Origin: Flavobacteriales bacterium | Lineage (GTDB): Bacteria; Bacteroidota; Bacteroidia; Flavobacteriales_D; Crocinitomicaceae | Assembly: GCA_947500875.1 (NCBI GenBank) | Contig: CANMUN010000003.1 | Location: forward strand, 23,228 to 87,227 | Direction of reading: 5' to 3' | Length of the DNA stretch: 64,000 bases | Shown here: one piece after another, positions 41,108 to 50,781 of the stretch | Numbering within the stretch: the first letter of the stretch is position 1 | Layout of the letters: each line of letters begins with the position of its first letter | Made by a program: the position numbers and the translations under genes | Notes under the pieces: model-generated | The model's database searches: none | What the model saw: the letters and a program-made list of their open reading frames with translations, nothing else | What the model was told of the DNA's origin: nothing

Positions 41108-42881
41108 TAATAAAGTACTTCCTTAGGGTTTCGGCCAATCGCTTGCCGAGGTTCTCTTCCTGATGTGCAGGAACATCTGCTGTAAAGGATTTAGGAGTAG
41201 GGTAATGCTTCATAATTTTTTCCAAGGATTTTTCTCCAACCCCGGGAATGTTTTTCCACGCGGAATCTATAAAAGCCGAACTTCGTCGGTTTCTGTGGTG
41301 GGTGATGCCAAAACGGTGCGCTTCGTTTCGTAAATGCTGAAGCAATTGAAGCCCGGGATTTTCATGGTTTTCTATTAAGGGCTCTGATGCTCCGGGGAAA
41401 TAGATTTCTTCCAGTTTTTTAGCTAATCCAATGATTACAACAGTGTTTAAAATTCCCAATTCTTGAAGGGACTCCACGGCCGAGGATAATTGACCTTTAC
41501 CACCATCAATAACAATCAAATGGGGTAGTGCATGTCCTTCCTTGATAACGCGTTGATACCGACGTGTTACGATCTCACGCATGCTTGCAAAATCATCGGG
41601 ACCTTCAACCGTACGAATGTTAAAATGCCGGTAGTCTTTGGAACTTGGTTCGCCGTTCTTAAATACCACACAAGCTGCTACAGCGAATTCGCCTTGAATG
41701 TTGGAATTATCAAAACACTCTATGTGGTTCGGTAAGTCGTCCATCCTTAGCAGCATTTTAAGCGCCTCAAGCCTTGCATGGTAATCGATTGCCCCGGGTT
41801 TATTTGGACCTGTGGCAACAGAAATATTCTTCAATGAAAACTCTAGAATTTTTAACTTATCCCCTCGTTGCGGCTTTACAAAACGATGTCCTTCAATGTT
41901 GCTGTTGATCGTGACGTTGGTAAGGATTGTTTTTTGGTGGCTGGAAAATCGAATTTTGAGTTCGTGCCATAAAATCAGTGTTAGCTCCTCGACCGATTCC
42001 ATGTGAGGCACGAGCATTTTATCCGAGATGCTCAAGTCAATGCGGCCTTCTCGAACCCAAGTATAATTGTAGTACAAATGATCATCGACGAGCTTGCATG
42101 TAAGTACGTCGCAATGCATTGTTAGGTCATTGACCATGGCGGATTTGGAATGAAATGCATTCAAGGTTGCTATGCGTGCTTTGAGCTCGTGAGCTTTTTC
42201 GAACGCCAATTCCTGAGAAGCCTCTTCCATCTTTTTTCGAAGAAGTTGGATTAAAGAAAAAGTTTTACCCTTGAGTAATAAGCGAATTTCATCAATGTTT
42301 TTCTGGTATGAGGTCAAAAGATTGTAGTTAATACAAGGGCCTTGGCAGCGTTTAAGGTGGTATTCGAGGCACACTGAAAACCGATGATTGGAGATGTTCT
42401 TTTCCGTTAAATCCAAAGAACAAGTCCGAATAGGATAGAGTTCATGGACTAATTCAATTAAGTTTTTATGCACGTTCCCCTTTGGAAAAGGACCAAAATA
42501 TTCTGCGTTCGCGTTATGGCGGTTTCTCGTGCTAAAAATCCGAGGAAAGGGCTCTTGGGTTAGGCATATCCATGGATAGGTTTTATCGTCTTTTAATAAA
42601 ATATTGTACCGGGGCTTGTTTTCTTTGATCAAATTGTTCTCCAACAATAAGGCGTCCAATTCGGAGCCAACCAAGAGGGTTTCCACCGACTGAATTTGCT
42701 TTACTAAGACCCTTGTTTTCTGGTCGGAATGTTGTTTCTGAAAATAGCTCGAAATCCGCTTACGAAGGTTTTTAGCCTTGCCAACGTACAGCAACTTGTT
42801 CTCTGAATTAAAGTACTTATAAACTCCTGGGCTTTCGGGAAGATTCGTTAGAAATCCATCTGATTTACAATCAATGCGCAT
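41100..42881 (-). CDS. uvrC: Excinuclease ABC subunit C
   Basis: LPESPGVYKYFNSENKLLYVGKAKNLRKRISSYF GIY-YIG; ECFDNSNIQGEFAVAACVVFKNGEPSSKDYRHFNI; IDGGKGQL. Confidence 0.96.
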   Translation of the reverse strand: MRIDCKSDGFLTNLPESPGVYKYFNSENKLLYVGKAKNLRKRISSYFQKQHSDQKTRVLVKQIQSVETLLVGSELDALLLENNLIKENKPRYNILLKDDKTYPWICLTQEPFPRIFSTRNRHNANAEYFGPFPKGNVHKNLIELVHELYPIRTCSLDLTEKNISNHRFSVCLEYHLKRCQGPCINYNLLTSYQKNIDEIRLLLKGKTFSLIQLLRKKMEEASQELAFEKAHELKARIATLNAFHSKSAMVNDLTMHCDVLTCKLVDDHLYYNYTWVREGRIDLSISDKMLVPHMESVEELTLILWHELKIRFSSHQKTILTNVTINSNIEGHRFVKPQRGDKLKILEFSLKNISVATGPNKPGAIDYHARLEALKMLLRMDDLPNHIECFDNSNIQGEFAVAACVVFKNGEPSSKDYRHFNIRTVEGPDDFASMREIVTRRYQRVIKEGHALPHLIVIDGGKGQLSSAVESLQELGILNTVVIIGLAKKLEEIYFPGASEPLIENHENPGLQLLQHLRNEAHRFGITHHRNRRSSAFIDSAWKNIPGVGEKSLEKIMKHYPTPKSFTADVPAHQEENLGKRLAETLRKYFIIT

Positions 42882-42926
42882 TTTGACGAATATATAAAAT
42901 CAAGGGCATAGCGGAAGGCCTTTAAC

Positions 42927-42952
42927 AAAAAAAGGCTGCCTTAACGACAGCC
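42927..42952 (-). terminator. Rho-independent terminator after the T9SS serine protease gene
   Basis: Minus strand: GGCTG-n9-CAGCC hairpin followed by TTTTTTT. Confidence 0.65.
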
Positions 42953-42975
42953 ATTCTGTAAGTTCGTAAACAAAT

Positions 42976-45381
42976 TTAGTTTTTAATGAGAGATTTGGTG
43001 ATTTCACCCATCGGAGTAGCAACTTTTACTTGGTACATTCCCTGGGCAATTCCTTCGGTCGAAAGCTCTACTTTTTGGATTAAATTTCCTTCTGTACTCA
43101 AGATCAATTTACCGGACAAATCATATAATTTAACAGAACTCGCTTCCAAAATACCGAAATCAACCGTTACCTTATTGGTGGCAGGATTTGGGTACAAACT
43201 CACGAGTTCAGGATTGAGCTCCCCAATCCCGGAGGCTGCCGTAATGTTCACCATATAATCTTCGGTTTCCCCATAAGCAACCGTCCCGCACGGTACGATA
43301 GCTCCCGCACCTTGATATGAAATACGCGTTCGTAAATGCACCATTCCTGTCGTAGCATTCATTGGAACCGTGAAATTGAACACATTGCTCCATCCTTGCC
43401 CTACTAGGACATATCCTACTTGTTCTCCGGCATCAACAAAGTCGTTGTCGTTGTTGTAGTCGATCCAAATCGCCAATTCGTCTCCCGTGTAAGCAATGTT
43501 TCCAGCTTGTCCAATAATTCCTGGAACCACGGTGGCACTGTAGGCGGTGCCTTTTGCTAAGCTGGCGGAAATGTTGGTGTAATCAGCATATCCTCCGACC
43601 GAACACGTATTGGAATTGTTGTTAATGCTGTTAAGCATAAAGGTCTTAATGTATTCGTCGCACGTATCTGCAGCAGCGGCACAAGGACCGGTATTTTGAA
43701 CAACGGTGATGTAGTTGTTCTTAATTTCTGAGTCATTTCCTTGTGCGTTGGATGCAACAAGGCTTACGGTATATTGGCCAACGGTATTAAACGTTACTAC
43801 AGGATTCTGTGAGCTTGCGCTGGTTCCTCCTGTGTAAGTCCATCCAGCACCGGAGATGGTCCAAGCCCAAGAAGTTGGCACACCGGTGGTCATGTCCGTA
43901 AACGAAACGTTACTTCCTGCGTTGACCGTGGTAGGATTGCCTACGAAGTTTGCAACAGGAACGGTTGGATTTGAACAAGGGTCAGCAGAACCGTTCTGGG
44001 TCAGTGCTCCCGTATTGGCAGGGTCTAAAAAGGGTTTTAGACGCCGGTTGTTGGCCGCTCCATTCGAAGTCCAGTGGTAGGACATTTTACCATAATAATC
44101 GGGTTGGTTGGTTGCATTGCAATAAGAGCCTCCTCCCGTGAGCGTACCAACGATACGTCCTGCGGAATTGTTAAATAATGGCGAACCAGAGGATCCACCT
44201 TCCGTTACTCCGTAACCGTTAGCATTGGAGGACCAAGTGAGCCTCCAATGGGATTGCAGACCGTTTCCGTTCCATGCAGAGGTAACCGTATTTCCATTGA
44301 ACGTGGAGATTTTTTTGATGTCCCCAGCAGGGTGGTGAATACCAACCCCTCCGGTAGTTGCCGTGTTATTCGCGTCCCAACCGTTCCAATACGCATTAAA
44401 GTTGGCCGATTTAAGCGTGGTAATGGTCGATGCTTGGTTGGCTGCTGTACCCAATTGAACCAATAGAAAATCGGACCCAGAGGCGCCCCCGCCATCTCCT
44501 GAATCGGATAATTTAAAACAACCATTAATGAAATAATCATCTAACGTACCTGCTGCGTTTGGATTGGTACAGTTTGGAGATTCGTAACGAAAGTAGAATT
44601 TCCACTGGTTAAAGTTAGCAGCAGTGGAAGAAACACCACAATGTAACGCAGTTAAAAACAAGGGCTTACAGTCGTTAGCTAAGTTGTTAATGAGGGATCC
44701 AGTACACCAACCTTGCGAACCACCTTCGACTACCAAAATTCTTGCTACCCCTCGCTTTTCATCCTGCCAATTGGAACCAACTGGGGTACAATTGACGTTC
44801 ACTTCGCAAGCTTCTGATTCGTTGATTTTGCTGGTTTCAGGTTTGGCAATGGATCGGTATCCGTACATGATTCGGTCGATGAAAATTTCCGAAGGCGTGG
44901 TGTTTTTAGGTTCGGTTAGCAACAGGACCATCTCGTCTCCAAAACATAGTGCAGCATTGTACATGAAATGATCTTGAACTTCAGCAGAGGTAATAACTGG
45001 ATGTAACAATATTCCTCCGTTATTGCGAATTTCTAGGGTAGTTCCTCCGTAAATTTTAAAGGTTTCAAAAAGGAAACTCAAGGCCTCCGCTCCTGGTGAT
45101 TTAACCCGTAGAGTCCATTGACGATCTCCGTTTGACAAGCTAGACCATGAGCCGCTGTTCAGTGGAGAAACATTAACCGTTCGGGCAACCCCGTTTCGGT
45201 ATAACAAGCCGAGTTCATCCCTCGTTTGGTCTTCTAAAAGCAATTGTTCAACGTTGGGAGGAGTAACATTCAGGGTTGGAATCTCTTTACCATAAACGGT
45301 CCGATGGATACTCAAAACTTGTCCGAAAAAAGACAGTGACAAGCACGTGAACAAAACAAAAACGAAGGTAGATTTTTTCAT
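42976..45381 (-). CDS. Lysyl endopeptidase-like/trypsin-like serine protease with PKD and GEVED-type domains and T9SS type A sorting domain
   Basis: FLTALHCGV (His), SDFLLVQL (Asp), GGSSGSPLFNN (Ser); PKD SWAWTISGAGWTYTGGTSASSQNPVVTF; YGETEDYMVNI; C-terminal SLYPNPATNKVTVDF; start set to MKKSTFVF. Confidence 0.88.
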   Translation of the reverse strand: MKKSTFVFVLFTCLSLSFFGQVLSIHRTVYGKEIPTLNVTPPNVEQLLLEDQTRDELGLLYRNGVARTVNVSPLNSGSWSSLSNGDRQWTLRVKSPGAEALSFLFETFKIYGGTTLEIRNNGGILLHPVITSAEVQDHFMYNAALCFGDEMVLLLTEPKNTTPSEIFIDRIMYGYRSIAKPETSKINESEACEVNVNCTPVGSNWQDEKRGVARILVVEGGSQGWCTGSLINNLANDCKPLFLTALHCGVSSTAANFNQWKFYFRYESPNCTNPNAAGTLDDYFINGCFKLSDSGDGGGASGSDFLLVQLGTAANQASTITTLKSANFNAYWNGWDANNTATTGGVGIHHPAGDIKKISTFNGNTVTSAWNGNGLQSHWRLTWSSNANGYGVTEGGSSGSPLFNNSAGRIVGTLTGGGSYCNATNQPDYYGKMSYHWTSNGAANNRRLKPFLDPANTGALTQNGSADPCSNPTVPVANFVGNPTTVNAGSNVSFTDMTTGVPTSWAWTISGAGWTYTGGTSASSQNPVVTFNTVGQYTVSLVASNAQGNDSEIKNNYITVVQNTGPCAAAADTCDEYIKTFMLNSINNNSNTCSVGGYADYTNISASLAKGTAYSATVVPGIIGQAGNIAYTGDELAIWIDYNNDNDFVDAGEQVGYVLVGQGWSNVFNFTVPMNATTGMVHLRTRISYQGAGAIVPCGTVAYGETEDYMVNITAASGIGELNPELVSLYPNPATNKVTVDFGILEASSVKLYDLSGKLILSTEGNLIQKVELSTEGIAQGMYQVKVATPMGEITKSLIKN

Positions 45382-45436
45382 AAGGAGGGATTTACATAAA
45401 TTCACCCCAAATATACAATATTTGTGTTCAGATAAA

Positions 45437-46114
45437 ATGGCAAAAATTGCATTGGTTGAAGACGATTTAATTTTAAAGGAGTTCATTCAATTGAATTTGG
45501 AATTGGAAGGGCATGAAGTGATCACGTTCACGAACGGAACGGCTGCTGTAGAGGGAAAGATTGAATTAAGTCGTTGCGATCTAATCATTTTGGATAATAT
45601 GTTGCCCGGAAAATCAGGGATTGATATTTGCCATGAAATTCGAATGCAATATACTACCCCCATTCTTTTTCTTTCTGCTAAATCGAACACTCAAGACCGC
45701 ATTGAGGGGCTTAGGGCTGGGGCCAACGATTATTTGCCTAAGCCTTTTGACCTAGAAGAACTCTTGCTCCGTGTACAGGTGCTTTTACCTAAGACCTCGC
45801 AACAGTATTTTATCGGGCCCTGGGAAATTGATTTTGATAACCTAACGGCTGTCAATGTTCAAAATAATGGTCTCCACCAGTTTTCGAAAAAAGAGGCGGC
45901 CTTATTAAAACTTTTTACCCTGAATGAAAACAAAGTTTTACCTAGAGAGGAAATTTTAGACAAAGTTTGGGGCGAAGATGCTTATCCTACCTCGAGAACT
46001 ATCGATAATTTTGTACTCACCTTTCGTAGAATATTTGAGCCGGATCAGAAAGCACCGGCGTTCTTTCATTCAATACGAGGAGTTGGGTATAAATTCACCA
46101 ATAAAAACAAATAA
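45437..46114 (+). CDS. OmpR/PhoB-family response regulator transcription factor
   Basis: KIALVEDDLILKEFIQ, LIILDNMLPGKSGID, ANDYLPKPFDLEELLLRV; winged-helix C-terminus VWGEDAYPTSRTIDNFVLTFRRIFE...SIRGVGYKF; start moved to ATG 45437. Confidence 0.93.
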   Translation: MAKIALVEDDLILKEFIQLNLELEGHEVITFTNGTAAVEGKIELSRCDLIILDNMLPGKSGIDICHEIRMQYTTPILFLSAKSNTQDRIEGLRAGANDYLPKPFDLEELLLRVQVLLPKTSQQYFIGPWEIDFDNLTAVNVQNNGLHQFSKKEAALLKLFTLNENKVLPREEILDKVWGEDAYPTSRTIDNFVLTFRRIFEPDQKAPAFFHSIRGVGYKFTNKNK

Positions 46115-46115
46115 C

Positions 46116-46709
46116 ATGTTCACAGGAATCGTGGAGGATATGGTGGTGGTAAAGAGCCTTGTGAAAGACCAGGAAAACCTCCATCTTACGTTTTATTCTG
46201 CACTCGTGCCAGAATTCAAGATAGACCAAAGCATCAGCCATAACGGATGTTGCTTAACCGTCGTTGCTATCGATACCTCGGCTTCGAATTATACCGTTAC
46301 AGCCATCAAGGAGACCTTGGATAAAACAACCATGGGTACTTGGAAAATTGGCGACAAGATTAACATCGAGCGTTGCATGACACCCAACGGACGCCTTGAC
46401 GGACACATGGTTCAAGGTCATGTGGACACCCAAGGACGTTGCATCTCCGTCGAAGACATGCACGGAAGTTGGAAATTTACTTTTACCTATGAAAGCAACG
46501 ATTTAACCGTGGAAAAAGGATCGGTTGCCGTGAATGGAGTGAGCTTAACCGTGGTCGATTCGCAGCCTGGCCTCTTCAGCGTTTGCATTATTCCTTACAC
46601 CTACGAATACACGACTTTTAAGTTCTTACAAGCGGGAGATTCTGTGAATTTGGAATTTGACATTATCGGCAAGTACGTCGCAAAATACATGAAACACCAT
46701 GGAAATTAA
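46116..46709 (+). CDS. ribE: Riboflavin synthase, alpha subunit
   Basis: MFTGIVEDMV, SISHNGCCLTVV, GHMVQGHVDTQG, SVAVNGVSLTV; start moved to ATG 46116. Confidence 0.95.
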   Translation: MFTGIVEDMVVVKSLVKDQENLHLTFYSALVPEFKIDQSISHNGCCLTVVAIDTSASNYTVTAIKETLDKTTMGTWKIGDKINIERCMTPNGRLDGHMVQGHVDTQGRCISVEDMHGSWKFTFTYESNDLTVEKGSVAVNGVSLTVVDSQPGLFSVCIIPYTYEYTTFKFLQAGDSVNLEFDIIGKYVAKYMKHHGN

Positions 46710-47034
46710 AGAGGCACAAGCCATTATTGATCGTTGGATTCACGAAAAAGGAGTGCGGTATTTTGACCCATTAACCAATTTGGCCATGCTAACGGAAGAA
46801 GTGGGGGAGGTGGCTAGGATCATGGCACGACGCTATGGAGAACAAAGTGAAAAAGACTCAGACAAAGCTAAAAATCTCGGGGATGAATTGGCCGATGTAC
46901 TTTTCGTACTCCTTTGCATTGCGAATCAAACGGGAATTGACATGGAAACAGCGCTTCAATCCAACCTCGATAAGAAAAACCAGCGGGACGCAACCCGACA
47001 TATCAATAACCCTAAATTGAGGAACAATCCTTAG
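46699..47034 (+). CDS. MazG-like nucleotide pyrophosphohydrolase
   Basis: LTEEVGEVARIMARRYGEQ...NLGDELADVLFVLLCIANQTGID. Confidence 0.92.
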   Translation: MEIKEAQAIIDRWIHEKGVRYFDPLTNLAMLTEEVGEVARIMARRYGEQSEKDSDKAKNLGDELADVLFVLLCIANQTGIDMETALQSNLDKKNQRDATRHINNPKLRNNP

Positions 47035-47903
47035 GCACGTTTCATGCGCGGATGCGCATGCTGATAAATTTGGTTGAGCTGCGCAAAGGAGTTGTGCGTG
47101 TACACTTGGGTGGCGGCCAACGATGTATGCCCTAACAGTGCTTTTAGCGTTTCCAATCCTGCACCGTTGTTCAGCATGTGCGTGGCAAAAGTGTGTCGTA
47201 ATACGTGCGGACTGCGTTTGTCGAGGTGCGTTAAGGTCCCCAAAAGCGCGTGAATTTTCCGGTATACATATACAGAATACAGGCATTTACCGTTGGCTAG
47301 AATGAATAAATTCTGGGTTTTTGCGAGAGGGGCTCTCAACGATAAATAGGATTGAATTTTTTGGTGTAATTCGGGGGCAATAGGGATAATACGTTCCTTA
47401 TTTCTTTTTCCAAGCACTTTGAGGCTTTGTTGCTGTACGTCTTCCACTTTCAGGCCAATGAGTTCGCTCAAACGCATTCCCGTTTGGTAAAAAATTTCGA
47501 GGATGAGTTCATCTCGCTTGCCTTCGAAATCGTCGGAAAATAAGGTTTCAATGCGTTGAGGGGTAAGTTCTTGTTCCCGAGCAAAACTCGGAAGCCGTTT
47601 TTCTGTTTTGGGACCGGTGAGCCGGCTTAAGGGGTTGTGGGTGGCAATACCTTCTTTCTTGAGCCATTTGTATAGGGTTCGCAAGGCGGCTAATTTTCGA
47701 TTTACACTTTTGTTGTTATAGCCCTCTTCAATGAGCGCCACCATCCACCCTCGAATGAAAACGGGTTTTAACCCATTTAATTCGCTGACCGAGCTTACGG
47801 ATGCGAACGTAAGAAACTGTTGCAAATCGTGTTGATAGGCGGTCAGGGTGTGCTCGGAAAAGCGTTTTTCGTAACGAAGGTATTCTAAGAAAGGTTCAAG
47901 CAT
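47031..47903 (-). CDS. Tyrosine recombinase, XerC/XerD-like
   Basis: FYQTGMRLSELIGLKVEDV, SPHVLRHTFATHMLNNGAGLETLKALLGHTSLAATQVYTH catalytic motifs. Confidence 0.93.
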   Translation of the reverse strand: MLEPFLEYLRYEKRFSEHTLTAYQHDLQQFLTFASVSSVSELNGLKPVFIRGWMVALIEEGYNNKSVNRKLAALRTLYKWLKKEGIATHNPLSRLTGPKTEKRLPSFAREQELTPQRIETLFSDDFEGKRDELILEIFYQTGMRLSELIGLKVEDVQQQSLKVLGKRNKERIIPIAPELHQKIQSYLSLRAPLAKTQNLFILANGKCLYSVYVYRKIHALLGTLTHLDKRSPHVLRHTFATHMLNNGAGLETLKALLGHTSLAATQVYTHNSFAQLNQIYQHAHPRMKRA

Positions 47904-47926
47904 AAAAAAAGGGGCCTAAGCCCCTT
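47904..47926 (-). terminator. Rho-independent terminator between rpsU and the xerC-like gene
   Basis: Minus strand: AAGGGGC-TTAG-GCCCCTT followed by T-run. Confidence 0.8.
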
Positions 47927-47947
47927 AACGATAATTTGAGAACAAGG

Positions 47948-48139
47948 TTACCCTTGCTGAATTTGCATTCTTTGTTTGTACGCAGCACGTATGATTTCCT
48001 GACGACGACCAATCGAAGGCTTTTCAAATTCTTTACGGTCACGTAACTGTTTCATTACGTTCGTTTTTTCGAATTTTTTCTTATACTTCTTAAGCGCTTT
48101 CTCGATGTTTTCGCCTTCTTTAATTGGAATAATCAACAT
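47948..48139 (-). CDS. rpsU: 30S ribosomal protein S21
   Basis: MLIIPIKEGENIEKALKKYKKKFEKTNVMKQLRDRKEFEKPS; start moved to ATG 48139. Confidence 0.95.
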   Translation of the reverse strand: MLIIPIKEGENIEKALKKYKKKFEKTNVMKQLRDRKEFEKPSIGRRQEIIRAAYKQRMQIQQG

Positions 48140-48159
48140 ACATTCATTCTTTTGGTCCG

Positions 48160-48190
48160 CAAAGATACACGAAACCTCATAACATCCAAA
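48160..48190 (-). promoter_or_regulatory. Predicted Bacteroidota promoter of rpsU
   Basis: Minus strand: TTTG-N19-TATCTTTG. Confidence 0.7.
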
Positions 48191-48194
48191 AATT

Positions 48195-49334
48195 TTAGCG
48201 AATAATATCGCGGGAAATAACAAGTTTTTGAATTTCAGAGGTCCCTTCACCGATGGTCAGCAATTTGGAGTCTCTCAAAAACTTTTCAGCAGGATATTCT
48301 CGGGTATACCCATAACCACCCATAATTTGCACCGCTTCATTTCCACACCTAACCGCCACTTCAGAAGAAAAATATTTGGCATAGGCCCCCTCTCGTGTAA
48401 CACTTAATTTATTGTTTTTTCGGTAGGCTGCTTGAAAGGTTAGCAATTCTGATGCTTCAATTTCGGTGGCCATATCGGCCAATTTAAAGGCGATTGCTTG
48501 AAATCCTGCAATCGGTTGCCCAAATTGCTCTCGTTCTTTTGCATACTTAACGGAAGCTTCAAAGGCACCGCGGGCAATACCACAGCTGAGAGCAGCAATG
48601 GAAATTCTTCCACCATCTAACACTTGCATGGCTTGACGGAAGCCCTGACCTACTTCACCAAGGACGTTTTCTTGAGGAACACGAACGTTGTCGAAAATGA
48701 GCTCAGCCGTTTCGCTGGCCCTAACGCCAAATTTATCCTTGATTTTTACCGCTGAAAAACCTGGCATTCCTTTTTCGATAATGAATGCTGTAATTCCATT
48801 GGTGTCTAAGAGTTCCCCGGTTCGAACCAATACCACCGAAACGTCTCCAGAGAGACCATGAGTAATCCAATTTTTAGCTCCGTTGATGATCCAATCGTTG
48901 CCGTCTTTTACCGCGGTGGTTTTCATGCGCATGGCATCGGATCCGGTATTGGGTTCGGTGAGACCCCATGCACCGATGAACTCACCGCTCGCCAATTTAG
49001 GTAAAAACCGTTGTTTTTGTTCTTCGTTGCCGTGATAATAAATGTGACCGCTGCACAAGGAATTATGTGCGGCAACACTCAAGCCTACTCCTCCGCATAC
49101 TTTTCCTAATTCCATAAGGGCCGTTGCATATTCAAAATAACCGAAACCTGAACCGCCGTATTTCTCAGGGATGAAAATTCCTAGGAGCCCTAGTTCTCCC
49201 ATTTTTTTCATGGTTTCTAAAGGGAATTCCTCATCCCGGTCCCAGGCCATCATGTTGGGACGGATTTCTTTTTCAGCAAAATCGCGCACCATTTGCGCAA
49301 TCATTAATTGGTTCTCATTTTTTTCAAAGTTCAT
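48195..49334 (-). CDS. Acyl-CoA dehydrogenase
   Basis: GGVGLSVAAHNSLCSGHI, WGLTEPNTGSDAMRMKTTA, REQFGQPIAGFQAIAFKLADMATEIEA, GGYGYTREYPAEKFLRDSKLLTIGEGTSEIQKLVISR; start moved to MNFEKNE. Confidence 0.96.
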   Translation of the reverse strand: MNFEKNENQLMIAQMVRDFAEKEIRPNMMAWDRDEEFPLETMKKMGELGLLGIFIPEKYGGSGFGYFEYATALMELGKVCGGVGLSVAAHNSLCSGHIYYHGNEEQKQRFLPKLASGEFIGAWGLTEPNTGSDAMRMKTTAVKDGNDWIINGAKNWITHGLSGDVSVVLVRTGELLDTNGITAFIIEKGMPGFSAVKIKDKFGVRASETAELIFDNVRVPQENVLGEVGQGFRQAMQVLDGGRISIAALSCGIARGAFEASVKYAKEREQFGQPIAGFQAIAFKLADMATEIEASELLTFQAAYRKNNKLSVTREGAYAKYFSSEVAVRCGNEAVQIMGGYGYTREYPAEKFLRDSKLLTIGEGTSEIQKLVISRDIIR

Positions 49335-49351
49335 GATGGATGGAATGTTGA

Positions 49352-49882
49352 TTAATATTGAACTAAACTTGAAAGTTTTGCGGAATAGGGTGCAAGGGCC
49401 TTTGCTCCGTTTAAAAAGGATAATTCCACCAGAAAATCGAATCCGGCAACGGTGCCGCCGCACTTATGAATGAGTTCTGCCGCTGCTGCTGCCGATCCAC
49501 CGGTGGCCAAAAGGTCATCGTGGATGAGGATCCTATCGCCGGGCTTAATGGCATCCGAGTGCATTTCAATTTCCGCAGATCCGTATTCGAGGTTGTAGGC
49601 ATAAGAGACCTTGTTGTAAGGCAACTTTCCTTTTTTTCGGATCATGATGAAAGGAATGCCAAGGGCCATGGCTAGAGGAAAACCAAAAAGAAAACCCCTG
49701 CTTTCGATTCCAGCGATGCCTTGTAAGTTCGAATGTCGGTGTTTTTCGGCAAGGTGTACTATGATTTCATTGCATAAATCCGCATTCAGGAGCAGGGTCG
49801 AAATGTCTTTAAAAACAATCCCTTCCTTGGGGAAATCCTTAACATCTCGAACAGTTTGTTGAATTTTTTCACGTAATTCCAT
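49352..49882 (-). CDS. apt: Adenine phosphoribosyltransferase
   Basis: DFPKEGIVFKDISTLL, GIESRGFLFGFPLA, ILIHDDLLATGGSAAAAAELI; start moved to MELREKI. Confidence 0.96.
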   Translation of the reverse strand: MELREKIQQTVRDVKDFPKEGIVFKDISTLLLNADLCNEIIVHLAEKHRHSNLQGIAGIESRGFLFGFPLAMALGIPFIMIRKKGKLPYNKVSYAYNLEYGSAEIEMHSDAIKPGDRILIHDDLLATGGSAAAAAELIHKCGGTVAGFDFLVELSFLNGAKALAPYSAKLSSLVQY

Positions 49883-49883
49883 A

Positions 49884-50753
49884 CTACAAAGATACGTATG
49901 GAAGTATTTTTTCAAAGGTTTCTGTATTAATTAAATGTGAATCGAGTAATTCGGTTATTGCGTGGAACCCTCCCAGCTGTTTCCGCATTTTAATAATCGA
50001 GTTTGCTTGCCAAATATCAATATAAGGATGTTTAGCAAGTTCCTCCTTGGTGGCTTGATTGATGGATATCTTTCGTAGGTTGGTTGGGTTAAAGTTCAAG
50101 TGCTTGCAGAGTATTTCGTACACATCTTCGGTCATTTTATACACTTCCAGCAATTGCTCTTTTGAGTGAAATCCTCCGAGTGCTTTTTCATATTTCATGA
50201 CCATTTTGGCATAAAACGGTCCGATTCCCGGCAATGCAACCAATCGTGCACTGTCCAAATTCATCATGCTGATTTGCTCAAGTTTCGTTTCCTTCTTTTC
50301 GAATTCGTCCTTCGAATTAGGTTTATAAAGAGGTTTCGTGTCGTAATACGTTGAATCTTTTATGAGTTCATAAAGTGCGTCGGGTATGATAAATATCTTC
50401 TTCAGGTCTTCATTGGATTTTAAGGGAAACCGACAAAATTTCAATACCGCCGCTGCTTGTTTTTGGGAAAGCCCTAAATTGGTCCAGTCCTGGAGGGTAT
50501 ATTGGTTGGGATTAAATCGATGAGGCGGTGCATGATATTTTGAACGGGATTGTTTTTCAAAGCGTTGATGAGCATAACGCTTGGCTTTTTCTTCCAAACC
50601 AGCGATTTCTTTCATTTGGTAGCGTTGAATGGTTATCGGTTGCGATGGAAAACAATATCGCGCGATTCTCGGCAGGAGGATGATAACTAAGATGCAGCAT
50701 GCCCATAGCGTTATGCCCACTTTTGTTCGTTCGGTAATTACAGGAAATTTCAT
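49884..50753 (-). CDS. Helix-hairpin-helix (ComEA-like) protein with N-terminal membrane anchor
   Basis: N-terminal TM; repeated HhH patterns LVALPGIGPFYAKMVMKYEKALGGF and PYIDIWQANSIIKMRKQLGGF. Confidence 0.88.
   Translation of the reverse strand: MKFPVITERTKVGITLWACCILVIILLPRIARYCFPSQPITIQRYQMKEIAGLEEKAKRYAHQRFEKQSRSKYHAPPHRFNPNQYTLQDWTNLGLSQKQAAAVLKFCRFPLKSNEDLKKIFIIPDALYELIKDSTYYDTKPLYKPNSKDEFEKKETKLEQISMMNLDSARLVALPGIGPFYAKMVMKYEKALGGFHSKEQLLEVYKMTEDVYEILCKHLNFNPTNLRKISINQATKEELAKHPYIDIWQANSIIKMRKQLGGFHAITELLDSHLINTETFEKILPYVSL
49887..49916 (-). promoter_or_regulatory. Predicted promoter of apt, located in the 3' end of the HhH gene
   Basis: Minus strand: TTTG (49916-49913)-N18-TATCTTTG (49894-49887); apt ATG begins at 49882. 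Confidence 0.6.
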
Positions 50754-50781
50754 GGTTCCATTAAACGGAACCGTATTCTTC

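Noticed and set aside
46858-47286. Minus-strand 142-aa ORF across mazG and xerC
   Set aside because: Overlaps two well-supported genes in other frames; the Cys/His-rich composition looks like a shadow frame
47031-47903. Tyrosine recombinase as a sign of an integrated mobile element
   Set aside because: The sequence and position next to rpsU fit a chromosomal XerC-like recombinase; no att repeats or cargo genes seen
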